This document shows, one piece after another, positions 35,625 to 47,531 of a DNA stretch of 64,000 nt. The position numbers and the translations under genes are program-made. Below the pieces are notes generated by a model that did no database searches, was not told the origin of the DNA, and saw only the letters and a list, made by a program, of their open reading frames with translations. This DNA is from Ambrosia x helenae. Its lineage: Eukaryota; Streptophyta; Magnoliopsida; Asterales; Asteraceae. How positions within the stretch are numbered: the stretch's first letter is position 1; each line of letters opens with the position of its first letter. The stretch lies in assembly GCA_030844895.1 (NCBI GenBank), contig CM061233.1, positions 48,823,937 through 48,887,936 of the forward strand, given 5' to 3'.

Positions 35625-36120
35625 TTATGTACATACAACTTCAATAATACAAGTATTATTTTAAATTTTTTTTGTTTTTTATTTGGTTTGAACCGTGCGT
35701 GATCATTGATCTTTAAAACAAGTTATTTCCTAATTACAATTACATTAAAAATAAAAATATAATAAATGTAATTTACAAAAACAAAATGTATTTGTACCTT
35801 TGTGGTTTTTTATTAAATGTTATACTTTGGTTAAGTATTGATCATAATAGGTAATCGGTTTTCGTTGTTATCGTTATTTATAAGTTACCTAAATTATCCA
35901 CTTTGACATTAAAACCAAAGTTATATATTAGTTTTAATATCCAGATCATATCAACGCAACATTGAAACATCACGTTTATATAAGAAAAAAATATCAGGCT
36001 AACCGTTATTCTTAAGACTTTACGTTGTGGACACTAAACTTGAATAATACAAGTCTTAGTTTAATATTTTTTTAATTTACTTTGGTTTGCACCGTGGGTA
36101 CCCACGGGTATCAAACCTAG
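35625..36120 (+). repeat. Duplicated Helitron 3' subterminal sequence
   Basis: 35625-35700 and 36020-36110 share AATAATACAAGT, a T-rich run, and TTTGGTTTG(A/C)ACCGTG. The first follows the helicase stop by about 50-120 bp, the normal distance for an original end, but its hairpin is decayed. The second has the intact hairpin and CTAG. Confidence 0.7.
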
Positions 36121-36143
36121 TATATATATACACACACACACAT
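36120..36143. repeat. (TA)n(CA)n microsatellite
   Basis: A compound TATATATA-CACACACA run immediately after the Helitron terminus. Confidence 0.85.
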
Positions 36144-36893
36144 ATTGGCGGCACCGGATAAAGAAAAACAAAGACTTTAAATTGTGAAAGGCAAGAACAA
36201 TAAAAAAACAATATGTGATTATAAACATCGAACATAAACTTAGGAATAAACAGAGAATGATCGAACGTATACATACATATTGGAGGCACAGGAAATACAA
36301 CAATATATGTACCTTCGTGACGAAACCCTAGCCGCCGCCACCCTTGGTAATGTCGGATCTTGATGGAAAGAAAAAAAACCCTAAAAATCGATTTCAGAAA
36401 AAAGATTTCTTTATAAATATCATACCTCATAAATTCCATCGGTATATGCTTAAAATACGGATCTTATTCAAACCGATTGAACATCAAAATTCCCCCTCAA
36501 AAACCATATTTAAAACATAAAAATAGAAAAATTCAATCTGCATATTTATTTAACATCCGATTTTCTTGATTCAGATTTAACATCAAAATTAACCTTTATA
36601 AACCGAACTCTGAACATCCGGATTCAGATCTGAACAGATGCACATATTTTCTTAAGATGCAGATATCTTCCAGAAAAATATGCACAAATAAATTTCATTT
36701 AGCGGTGGTCGGTTTGAAGAAAAAAGAGACGCATCCGACCATCGATCCATATCAGGTTTTTATAAAATATTTTAAAATTATCCTAGAGTTGAAGGAGAGC
36801 CGACTGAAGAACACGATACTTGTATATGTAGGAGATATGGAAAACAAATATAACAGACATATACAATATTTACAACAACAAATACATCATATT

Positions 36894-37010
36894 TTAACAA
36901 AGAACACAAAACCTTGATACGTTCGAGATGAAGGAGACCCGACTGAAGAAGATGAAGAAGACAGGAAATAGAGCGATGGAGATGAAGGCAAGTATTAGGT
37001 TAGAGGCCAT
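36894..37010 (-). CDS. 38-residue hydrophobic open frame behind a gene-like leader
   Basis: ATG at 37010 follows a CT-rich leader (CTCTCCTCTTCAGCTCTCTC on the minus strand) typical of plant 5' UTRs. The peptide (MASNLILAFISIALFPVFF...) looks like a signal peptide or membrane anchor and ends at 36894. It may be the first exon of a captured gene. The family is unknown. Confidence 0.3.
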   Translation of the reverse strand: MASNLILAFISIALFPVFFIFFSRVSFISNVSRFCVLC

Positions 37011-37142
37011 AGCGAGATAGAGAGAGAGCTGAAGAGGAGAGGCGCGGTGCAATGGAATGGAGTTTTAGGGTTTAAGAAGAAACGTTAAATATTTAGATTT
37101 TATATGCGGGTATTAGGGTCATAAAACCGGGTCATTGGATTG

Positions 37143-37255
37143 GGCGCATAATCCAGGTTATAAGAGGGGTGATTGACATGTGGACAATAGTAGTGAGGAG
37201 CTCTAGTATGGGGACAAGTGTCCCCCTAGCTACTCCTTTATTAGAAGAAGGAGAT
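37143..37255 (-). mobile_element. Candidate Helitron 5' end with a palindrome
   Basis: Read on the minus strand, TCTAATAAAGGAGTAGCTAG starts at 37255 and runs into GGGGACACTTGTCCCC. The TC-TAATAAA start fits plant Helitron 5' ends, but the element's other end is not settled. Confidence 0.35.
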
Positions 37256-37949
37256 ATATGTTACAGAAATACATGTTTCTATTTATTTGTGAAATACCTT
37301 AAACAAAATAATAGGTATTGAAGGTGTAAAAACGGGGCGATCGGTTTTCTAAATTGATAAATGCTATCTACTTGGATCATCTTACAAATCCCATAAAAAA
37401 TAATTTGGTGCACGTAATCAAGAACATGAATGAAACTTTATTAACGATTGTTTTATTTCATATGAAAGTCCAAGATACAAAAAAAAAATCTAATATTTGA
37501 AAAAATCTAAAAACTAATTTAAAACATAATAGAAAAAGATAAATATGATTGACTTACGCATGATTTGTCTTGTTTAGACCCGCACTTAATAAGAAAACCA
37601 TAAACCATCTTCTCTATCTTGTATTATAAACTGTTAAAAAACATAACAATATTAGAGTTATTTTTAATATAAAAAAACTACAACACTAAATTAATATATA
37701 ATATGGAACGAAACTTTAATATAATGTGAACATTACATTCACAGAAAAAAATCGATACAAATGTATAAGTATATGTAAAGTTGAAGTAATTTTTTGGTTG
37801 TTATTTTAGGCTAAACTTAAACAAATTTAAAAAGATGGAGATAGAATTACCTTGATTCAAACTGTAAAGGTTGGTAACGCAGCTTTAAAATTATGGATGA
37901 TGTTTAGGCTTTTGAGTTAAATGCCTTTTAAAGACAAACAAATTGTATA

Positions 37950-38300
37950 TTTAAAGAAATAAGTAGGTTAAAATTATATGGGCCGATATTAAGGTAATGT
38001 TCTCAAAATATGTTAATTGACTTAAATGACTTTTATGATAATTTTCTTAAAATAAGTTGGGTAGAGTAATATGGGCCGATTATATGATTGTTTTCTTAAA
38101 ATAAGTAGTTAGCTTAATATGTGGCGCTGTTTTAAAGAAATAAGTCGGTTACAATTATATGGGCCGATATTAAGGTAATGTTCTCAAAATATGTTAATTG
38201 ACTTAAATGACTTTTATGATAATTTTCTTAAAATAAGTTGGGTAGAGTAATATGGGCCGATTATATGATAGTTTTCTTAAAATAAGCAGTTACCTTTTGG
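37950..38300. repeat. Two-copy tandem duplication, 181 bp
   Basis: GGGCCGATATTAAGGTAATG and its surroundings occur at 37980 and again at 38161 with few differences. It is non-coding. Confidence 0.9.
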
Positions 38301-39410
38301 AATTGGAAATAGGTTAAGTTTTAAACAAAAAACTTAGAATGCATAAAATTGCCGAATTTAAGTTTCCCTAATGTTGGATAGATGGCAAGGTTGTTGTGCA
38401 GATTTAATGATACTAATGGGTCAGTTTTATTGTATTTTTTACATCTTGTTGCTATGCTTATTTAGATAGTGTCAATGCAGAAAAATCTGTTTGTATTGCA
38501 AGCTTATTCAAATATATTTCGCAAAAAAATTGTTTATAATAATCGTCACATAATTGAACAGTTTGATAAATCTGCTATATCTGTTGTTTATGCAGAATCT
38601 GTCCTGCAACCTTTCACACGATGTATGTTTGTCACGAGTGTTTTGCAAGACACTCTACTCGGTATCTATTTCTTCATTTATAAATTAACAGTTTACAGAT
38701 TTAGTTTAACGTATACACAATTATGACAAATTATTTATGAAAACTGTATAGGTAATAAAGATTGGCGAGAAAAATGTGCCGGGATATGAACATACATAAA
38801 CTTCAGCAAGTTTATGCACTAAGTGCAGTTACATATGATAATTTAGAATACAACTGTTCAGTTATTAACTAACAATGTATAATTGAAACAATAATAGATT
38901 GGTGTTAACAATATCATTAATTACATAGAGAAAAGTTATCGATGTATGTACCTGAAGCTGTGTCTGAGGTACACAAAGAATCGTATTTTAATGAGGTTAC
39001 ATCGGATTGAAGAAACAAAAGCGAAAAGTAGTCATATGTATTACACGTTTTTTCTTCAATACAAACTCAAATTATGGAATTTATTCGAATTGGGTGGAAG
39101 TTTTATATAAACTGGTTAGTTTTAATTGGCATATCTATTAAACTTTTGGTATAAAACCATGTCTTGGTTATCAACAAATCATAAGATGTAGATATATTTT
39201 ACATAGTGTCAAACATCGGACATCTAAGTATGTAAACGACGAATAAAATATGAATGCTTCAAAATTAACATAGTAAATAACATTATCTATAACATTAGGG
39301 AATATAGAAACATAGATGCGTAAACTAAAAAACGGTAATTAGTATTTGTTATTGAAAACAATTAAGATACTAAAATTAAAAGATGCGACATTACGAGACA
39401 TAAGAATATC
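38301..39410. other. 1.1 kb AT-rich DNA without a supported gene
   Basis: A plus-strand open frame at 38475-38726 has no recognisable motif and is probably chance. No repeat or terminus was seen. Confidence 0.5.
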
Positions 39411-39821
39411 TTATTCCATAACATTAAAAAAACCTTGGGCCTTTATCGCCTTAATGTGTTTCTTTCCTGCAAGATGGTCATTCAAGTTATCCATGCTGGT
39501 ACATTAGATGTTGCAAACTCCACAGTAGAACAAATCTTGACCATACGCATGCCCAATCTACAAAAATAGCCATTAATACATACCATTCTTGAATGTCAAA
39601 AAAAAAAAAAAAAACTACGTATATTAAAATATCTTGACAAAAGGAATGCGCAATATATTATACGAATAACGTAAATGTAATACCTTTGCCCGATGTTTTT
39701 TGCCATTGCAATGTTGAATGTATTGAGCATGGTCAATACAGTTTAGATCGCATAGATAACAGTAAACGATTTCATGCAAGACTGCACCGTTGGCTACCAT
39801 TTGAACGGTTCTATTATCCAT
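39411..39821 (-). pseudogene. Small two-finger C2H2 zinc-finger gene, copy 2 (nonsense mutation)
   Basis: Exon 1 is 39821-39684 (VANGAVLHE, then YCYLC and HCNGKKHRAK) with a good donor, AAG|GTATTA. Exon 2 is 39557-39411 with FYCGVC...HLAGKKHIKAI. It is a paralogue of the gene at 24816-25194, with the same two-exon layout and strand. A stop (TAA, plus coordinates 39504-39506) falls inside finger 2, where the sister gene has CAA. This copy keeps the splice site but loses the frame, whereas copy 1 keeps the frame but appears to lose the splice donor. Confidence 0.7.
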
Positions 39822-40282
39822 GACAACTAAAAAAATGAAAAAAAAAATTAGTATACATAAACACAAAACGTAAATAAATTAGATAACCAAACAAAGTTTT
39901 GAACCTGGTTTTCAAAAGTGAAAAGGCTTTTAAATGAATTACATATTCATGGTTGCATAACTATTATATAGAGATGAATAGAAATATTTTTGTAAAGTTT
40001 ATTAATAACAATATATATGTTCAATTGTTTATGAACATAAATTACCGTAAATTTTTAAAACATATAATCTCCTTTTCAATTTACCAAATATAATGGAATT
40101 TTATTTATGTATAATTGTACACAATTTTAGTTATCAAAGTCAAACGAATTTTTTGTATAATCAATTCTAAAATTAGTTGATGGCAAATATTAATAGTTAC
40201 CAAATATAAACTTGTATTTTTATGTTATTTGTCTAATTAAATTATTTACTACGAATTTTAGTAAAGGGTTATAACACCAGAA

Positions 40283-40345
40283 TGCTCGGTGTACCAAAAC
40301 GCAGAACCACGGCGCGGTTTTATTAGTATATTAAATGGATTGTTT
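40283..40345 (-). mobile_element. Candidate Helitron 5' end
   Basis: The minus strand reads TCCATTTAATATACTAATAAAACCG and then a GC-rich stretch ending GGTGTTATAACCC. TACTAATAAAAC is frequent near plant Helitron 5' ends. The element would include the zinc-finger pseudogene at 39411-39821. Confidence 0.35.
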
Positions 40346-40523
40346 CTAATAAGTGTATAGAAATTTAAAAGAGGTCAAAACTTATAGCAGCATCTATTGT
40401 TTATATGAATACATAACTTGAGGAAAAATTAAAACGGTATACATACTACAAACCGATTCATTCATTAATATTCGGATAAAAGTTAACACCTAAACATGAA
40501 GGTCATTCATAATAAGTAAGTTG

Positions 40524-40552
40524 CTAGTACAAAACGGGTACCCACAGTAATA
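40524..40552 (-). mobile_element. Degenerate Helitron-like 3' end
   Basis: The minus strand reads GTGGGTACCC, a spacer, and CTAG at 40524, like the ends at 24428 and 36120 but with a decayed hairpin. Confidence 0.45.
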
Positions 40553-40677
40553 AACAACCAAAATTTGGGACCACTTAACGTACATAAACGTCATGTTATA
40601 TTTCATTTCTACTATGATATCGTCATTTTCAACAACAAATGACGAAACCAAAAACATAGAACCTACAATGCCTTTAG

Positions 40678-41186
40678 CTAAGGCATGGAGAAAACCAAGA
40701 TGCCCTTGTAAAACGTAAGCTTATAGCGACGACCATTCCTTAACCCAAGCCTTTTCATTCTTGACTTCCATTTGTTCAACGAATACCTTACCTTACTCCC
40801 GCTTCCTTCAACCAGCACTCTTCTAATCATACACGGTCCATTTTCAAACTGGACAAAAACGGTGGCTTTCTTTTCGAAGTGATGGTGCCTTGCAAAAGTG
40901 ACTGGAAAGCGCTGCGACAAAATACATAAACATTTGCATGTAATAAGTTAATTAAAAGATCACAATTGTTAACAAAAATACTTAGAGATTAAAATTTAGT
41001 AATGACTAAACAAATACTCACAAATTTGTTTGTGACTTTTGTAACAATGGAATCACGCTCAGGAGCAGCTTCCCAATTACATAAACCCAAATTGTGCATC
41101 CCACTATTTGAATCGCTTTCATCCCAATCGCTAAAGTCAGACGAGTCACTTGAAACTTCAATCACTTCAACAGGCTGTTGGTTAGC
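40678..41186 (-). CDS. REM-type B3 domain gene, 3' two exons
   Basis: Exon 41186-41022 encodes an acidic serine-rich linker (VIEVSSDSSDFSDWDESDSN) and exon 40911-40678 a B3-like domain: RFPVTFARHHHFEKKATVF, RYSLNKWKSRMKRLGL and a stop after VFSMP. Both junctions are phase 0 with consensus GT-AG. Acidic linker then B3 is the usual C-terminal layout of REM proteins. Upstream exons were not found; a decayed Helitron end at 41585 lies 400 bp upstream. The assigned part is open and could be a live gene's tail or a captured fragment. Confidence 0.65.
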
Positions 41187-41584
41187 CTAAACAATTATAA
41201 AGTTAAGCGTAAATTGTATGTTTACAAAAAAATAGATATAAAAATAAAGAAAACTCTAAGTGTTTTACCATTTTTTGCTACTTAAGCGGCAGGATGGAAA
41301 AAGGCTGCATTCATTTGAAGGTGAGAAATAAGGTTAAAAGCATAAGTATCTATACAACTACACATGTATTGAAAACAAACAAATCTAAATAAAAACACAT
41401 GTCTATTATGGCAATTTGTAGAAAATCGACTAAGACTAAACAATAAAATACAAAAAACCGATCTAACATCATATGATTGAATACTGATTAATTTCTACAA
41501 ATCAGCAAACATTAACCAAAAAACTTACATGCTAATGGAAAAAACTGATAACATGACCGGAATGATTTATCGAGCAATTAATTA

Positions 41585-41625
41585 GTAGATTGGTACCCAC
41601 CGGAGTACACGCGGTATATGTTCAT
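41585..41625 (-). mobile_element. Decayed Helitron-like 3' end
   Basis: The minus strand reads ATACCGCGTGTACTCCGGTG, then GGTACCAAT and CTAC|T, matching the family pattern with CTAG changed to CTAC. It lies downstream of the RPA1-like gene on the same strand and is a candidate end for an element carrying it. Confidence 0.4.
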
Positions 41626-41629
41626 GGCA

Positions 41630-42776
41630 AATGAAAAAATACTATAAATCAGTTTCGATATGTATATTTATATAATTCATCAACTGATTAGTAGGTTACT
41701 AAAAAACAATTAATTACCATATTATACATATTTCGAAATTAACATAATAATACAAACAATTATTTACATACATGCAAGAACAATAATTTGAAAATAAAAC
41801 ATTGATCAAAACAATCAAACATGATTAATAATAAATTATGACACCACTATTTCTCCAAAATTGTTAATGATATTCATCTATATTTAACACTGATTGTTTA
41901 TCTACTTAACATTAAAGATCAAACAATGATTGTTACTCAATACATATAAGTCAAATTACATATCAAGATACACGATTAATACTGTTAATGAGAGAATTAA
42001 TAGCACATGCATCATCAAAAAATCATAGTGATAATAACAAAATACATCGATTCCTAACAAATACACGACTATTAACATGATGTCTGATAGTGTTTGATAT
42101 TATCGAGATGAAGAAGATGAAAAGTTACTTACCTTTTGGTAAAGTAGCTTTTTTGAAGACCCAAGAAATCTGAAAAAAGTGAAACAATGTGGGGTACGTA
42201 TTGCTCCGAAAAAATTGATGTTGGGCTGAAAGATAATTGAACTATTAAATAATCGGGCCTTTGTTTAATAAAAACATTCAACCCAATAAGTAATCTAAGT
42301 ATGTACGCTTTGTAATTTATATGGACTAGTGTTGGTAAGTTAGTGGGCCGATCTATTGTTGATTGTATTATAACAACATATTTGGGTAACAATTTAAGAT
42401 GATAGACAACATTTATGTTACAATTTTTTTTGTTATAATTAGATACTAATCATACAAAATTAAAACTCACTATTATGTTTGATGACTACATCCACCAATC
42501 TAGTTGTATCTATATATACTAAACATAATATCAAATGGATGAAAACATACTTATCAATCAAGCAAACGCATTTATTAAATATTATCATCGTTATGAAACT
42601 TAATAAAATCAGTAAACCATATCATGGTATAAAGAGAAAATAACAAAGTAGAAATTGTTCAAATTTATTAAAAAAAAACAAAACATAAAGCAATGAAACT
42701 GGTTGACCATAAGCATAGCAAACAAATCCTCTTCATTTTGGGTTTAGGAAGACGGGAGGCTCAACGGAATTTTAAG
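41630..42776. other. AT-rich 3' flank of the RPA1-like gene
   Basis: No gene was recognised. A plus-strand Helitron-like 5' start, A|TCTATATATACTAAACATAA, lies at 42509, but no matching plus-strand 3' end was found to its right. Confidence 0.4.
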
Positions 42777-45640
42777 TTACTCCATACTACCACCACTTCC
42801 AATCTTAGTTGAAGGAATTGGTGTGCTTTCATCATCAGAAATCGCGTCAATCAGTTTACGCTTAACCATTTGATACTTGGAACTGATAGAACATTGTTCT
42901 CCTTCAGCATAAACTTTCTTATCAACAAAGTTATCAGCAATGGAAATTGGCGTATCATTATCGCCTGTGTCTGATTCCTAAAGAAAAAATAGTTACAAAC
43001 ATATGTTGCAAATTCATTAGTGATTGTGTATGAAAGAAAAAATGAGTAAAATGTATTAATATGAAATTAAGTGTTTGTGAAAATGGTACCTTGGAAACAG
43101 AAATAACATTAGACGGCATTGTCAGGAGAGACGTGTGAAGTGATTCTGATTCAGCAGGCTGTTTTTAAAAAAAAAAAAATATGAAAAAAAATTGTAATGT
43201 AATAAAGTCTTACGTAAATAAAATTTGCTAAGTTATAGCAAATGGAATTCGATTATGTACCTGTCCTACGTACAACTTTTTCTTAAGATGCGAGATAATT
43301 GTTGGATCATCACTTATCTTAGTTACACCATAAACATCATATTTGTTGTTTAAATTGAAGCCAGACACAAAGATCTTAAAAGCAAACTCTCTGTCTAACA
43401 AAGTCTTAATCTCTCCAGGATATTTAACTGTATCACCAACCTATTTAAAAGGAATAACCAAATACATAAATATTACAAAACTATAATTAAGGAATTATTA
43501 AAAATAATTTTGTATTTAAAATTTAGTTAAAAATATGGAATACCGTATTCAAATCAAGCAATTCAGAAGCACTTTTACTAATAAGTTGTGCAACGTCACG
43601 ATGAAACAACGTAAGAGATACAGCACCATTAACGTCTTGCACACGAACCTGAATTTTAAACCTAGAAAAAAAATTAAAAAATAGAACAAAAAATTATAAC
43701 TAAGTTGGGTTGAAATCAAACTATATTTGTGTATATTAAAATTGATGTTACAAATATATCCGACCTTGGTGTAGGCTCAACTTGTTTGGCACTACAACTA
43801 ACATTCAAACACTCGTAAACCTTTTCTTCCTCAAAATCTGAACTTCCTTCACCAACCTGTTTGATTATATAATCAATACTACATTTTCTGGTGCATTTGG
43901 GGCATCCCATGTAGTACCAGCCAATTTCGGTAAACAGGTCTTTAATAGTACCCAATAATACCAGAGCCTGCTCCTGTATGAATATTATAATTTGTTACCG
44001 AAATAAGATAGTATATGGTATACAATGGGTATTAACATTAAATAAAAATAATTTTTTAATAATATTACAATTTTTTATATTTAATTATAAATATCGTATT
44101 TAAGTATCAACATTATACTTACCTCTTGAATCTCACAAATGTCACCAATGTTACTAAAAGGAGTGTTATGGACAAATTCATCTTCATCAGAACAGAATAT
44201 AGAAGTTCCATATGGTCGATGAGAAGAGGAAGGATTATTAGCGATTTTCTTACCCAACTTGATAAAAATAATTTGATTTACACATTACATATTTATTAAT
44301 ACTTTTTATAAAGGTTTTGTAATTCGTATTGAAAAACGTAATAGTACATACCCTTTTTTGTACATGTTTATATCTTCAATATCTCCATTGATGAACAATC
44401 GACTAACTCGATCTCCAAAAGAGTTAGAAACATACGGTTTTCCTATATAAAAAAAACATTAGGAATTTTTTTTTTTGAAATATTTAATAATAAGAAAATT
44501 TAGAAGTTAAAACTTAATTTATAATGCAAAATATAATGTAGCTATAAATATAAATATAACTATATATATTTATTAACATTATACAACCATTATAAAACTT
44601 CAAACGGCCAAACTGCATTATTATTATAAATTCTTTCTCCGTTTGATGAGTTGCAACATATTTAGACATCTCCATGGCATAACTATCCCACAACGTTAAA
44701 TAGATGCGCAAGCCCCTTCAAAAAAGTACAAATTATTTTAGTAAAAAATAAATAAACAATTTATAAAGCTACGTAATTTTTTTTGTATATAAAATGCAAA
44801 CAAAAAAAATAAATAAATAAAGAATACATACTCGATATCTTGAATTTCCATTGTTAACCTCTTTTTATCAGCGACAACCTTTTTATCTTTATCATCATTG
44901 CTGAAGAACTTGTTAACATGTCCTATAACATCTAAGATCAAGTATAAAATAAACATTAATGAAACATAACTTATAAAACTATTATTATGGTTTGGTTGTG
45001 ATGAAAAATATATTATTAGAACGAAATATACCTATTGTAACATATTCATCAACCTCCCTATCCAAAATTCTTTGAAAGGGCACAAAAGAGAAACCAAAAT
45101 CTGGACCTTGGAAACCATCATATTCGGAAACTTGAGTATTTATATTCAAGCAGAGTTTGTTTGTGTTTGGAGCATACTTGTATTTAGAGGAATTGACCCC
45201 AACTCCTGGATTTCTTATAATAAGAGAAGAATTTTCAGTCAGAAACCTCTCAAATCTAAAAAACAACCGCTTAAATACATTCGCTTGAATCCTGTCACCC
45301 TGTTAATTATAAACAAAATAAGAAAACACTATAAATATGTATCTACGTAATTGATGTATTTTAACGTACGAAAATAAGAAAATTCATATACATTAAAATT
45401 AAAAACATCACAACTAAAAAAAAAGTTATGAAATTTAAAAATAATAGGATATAAAAAAAACGTGTTGTTGAGTTTTACATTTTCATCACATAGGATCATT
45501 TCAATTGAGTACACATCATTAGGATTGCGACGATCGGGTAGACGCCAAACCCGAATAATCTTTAGCTTTAACGCCACACCGTTTCGGTTGACATGAATTT
45601 GGTTAACCATGGTAAACTCATTTGCATCTACTGCAGCCAT
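42777..45640 (-). CDS. RPA1-like single-stranded DNA-binding protein, 11 exons, apparently intact
   Basis: Exons read 45640-45479, 45299-45032, 44931-44832, 44715-44588, 44442-44348, 44257-44123, 43973-43765, 43661-43544, 43440-43261, 43158-43090 and 42977-42777. All phases join to 554 residues, with GT and AG at every junction. The start is ATG AAVDANEF. The order is OB-fold A (ALKLKIIRVWRLPDR, YSIEMILCDEN), OB-fold B (GLRIYLTLWDSYAMEM) and OB-fold C with a zinc-ribbon (WYYMGCPKCTRKC, then YECLNVSCS). An acidic linker and a lysine-rich tail (KYQMVKRKLIDAISDDEST) follow. RPA1 coats single-stranded DNA in replication and repair. Plant Helitrons often carry RPA1-like genes, and Helitron ends flank this one, so it may be transposon cargo. 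The exon 5 donor was chosen to keep frame. Confidence 0.8.
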
Positions 45641-45969
45641 TGATCTTGTTAACTGGAAAAAAATAATGTAAAAACCAACAGATAACTTCAATAACACAAA
45701 TTGTAGACAACATAATAATATTGAAACTTATATTATAGTCAGGTAATAAGTTTCAAATGTATTGTAGCATAAATGTCTGGATTGATCACTCCAGAATGTA
45801 TGCAAAACATCAGCATAGTCGATTGGTTACTAACAATAACAAATCAAAATCAAAATAAATAATGTTTATGTATTTAAAGATGAGAAACAGAAATTAACCT
45901 AATAATATATCTTTGCGAGTACTCAATTAGCATTCAACGTGTCTTATTACAATCGTATGTGAATTGGTT

Positions 45970-46560
45970 TGACTTGTTTATATAGTTATTCAATCAATTC
46001 AATAATAAGAAATGGATGAAATAGTGGAGGTTAATTAGCATTCGAATTAGCATTGTTATTATTGTTATAACATTATGTATTGATTGAATTTAGTCAATGT
46101 CAAACATTCCTTGATTAACTGGCGTATGTCAAGCATTATATAGGTATTCAATCAATTCAATAATAAGAAATGGATGAAAGAGTGGAGGGTAATTAGCATC
46201 CGAATTAGCATTGTTATTATTGTTATAACATTATGTATTGATTGAATTTAGTCAAAGTCAAGCATTCAAACCATAACTGCCGCATGTCAAGCATTATAGT
46301 TAGTTGTGATTTTTTTGATCTATTCAATGTTATTTAACTAAATGTTCTTTATATGTTATGTCAAGCATTATATAGGTATTCAATCAATTCAATAATAAGA
46401 AATGGATGAAAGAGTGGAGGGTAATTAGCATCTGAATTAGCATTGTTATTATTGTTATAACATTATGTATTGATTGAATTTAGTCAAAGTCAAGCATTCA
46501 AACCATAACTGCCGCATGTCAAGCATTATAGTTAGTTGTGATTTTTTTTATCTATTCAAT
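45970..46560. repeat. Tandem repeat, about 230 bp, 2.5 copies
   Basis: TATTCAATCAATTCAATAATAAG, then GGATGAAAGAGTGGAGG, recurs at about 45985, 46145 and 46377. The first copy is partial. Confidence 0.88.
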
Positions 46561-47531
46561 GTTATTTAACTATATGTTCTTTATATGTTATTATATGCTT
46601 TACATATATCATTATGCTACAGATTCGAAACTGCAAAAGGTTAGTGTGTTATTGTTTGAATGCTTGACATACATGATAACTATAGTGTATAGCACCAAAG
46701 ATCTTGACAATAACATTATGATTTTTATGAGTAAATTCGTATTGAAAGTCAATATGTTATTGAATCAGGATACCAAAAATTTCGTCTGAACATGTATAAA
46801 TACCTTATGAATAATGTGAGTAAATTCGTATACATTATGAATTTAAAGTCAACGGTAGCTAATCAAGGAATATAACTATTTATCTTAATGTATATTTACA
46901 ATTTTGTAAATTCGTATTCAAAGTCAAGGTTAGTAAACATATTACTTTCCTTATACATTTAACAATGGAGTAGAAGGAGACCATCAATTTCGCCTTAACA
47001 TGCTTGAAAATTGGACCCGTAAATTCGTATTCAAAGTCAATTTGTTATTGTAGAAGGAAACCATAAATTTCGCCTTAACATGTATCAACTCCTTATGAAT
47101 GTTGTGAGTAAATTCATATACATTATGTATTCCTAAATAATCACGTCTTGCCACAAATGAATTAACGTATACACATTCTTACAATTACAACATACCAAAT
47201 ATTCGGTAAAAATCTAAATGTTATTGTATATAATAATGGAATATAGTTATGATTTTAATGATTATTGACTCACACATTATCGTACTAATTTAGACATGTT
47301 GACCATCATTAAATCTTAGTCAACGTGCATAATTACACATTTAAATTCCAATTAATACGAAGTTCGAAAATTTATAGCATAGTCAAAGGTCAACTTCTAT
47401 TTAATAAGCAGTAAAATTTATTTAAAATAAGTATAAAAGGAAATCACAATAAATAAAGAAGTCACATAAAACTGACGAGTGTATTGAAAATGTGTTTAAT
47501 GGAATGAACGACAAAATACATTGAACACGGA
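46561..47531. other. AT-rich stretch with dispersed short repeats
   Basis: AAATTCGTATTCAAAGTCAA and ATTTCGCCTTAACATGT-like words recur several times between 46730 and 47100. No gene was found. Confidence 0.5.

Larger units (their letters stand above)
32251..36120 (+). mobile_element. Helitron carrying a truncated B3 gene, tandem repeats and a helicase remnant
   Basis: The proposed 5' end is A|TCTATCTATATAATAAATCA at 32251. The 3' end is a hairpin CCGTGGGTACCCACGG, a spacer, and CTAG|T at 36120. Insertion between A and T with no target duplication fits Helitrons. Inside, in order, are a two-and-a-half-exon B3 gene piece (32872-33519), a complex tandem array (33511-35060), the C-terminus of a Helitron helicase (35380-35577) and two copies of the 3' subterminal sequence. 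The 3' end and helicase are convincing; the 5' boundary is less certain. Confidence 0.65.

Noticed and set aside
37201..37240. Palindrome GGGGACAAGTGTCCCC as a terminator
   Set aside because: Terminators of this type are bacterial. Context suggests a transposon subterminal hairpin.
38475..38726. Plus-strand 84-residue frame as a gene
   Set aside because: No homology recognised, no leader or partner exons, AT-rich context.
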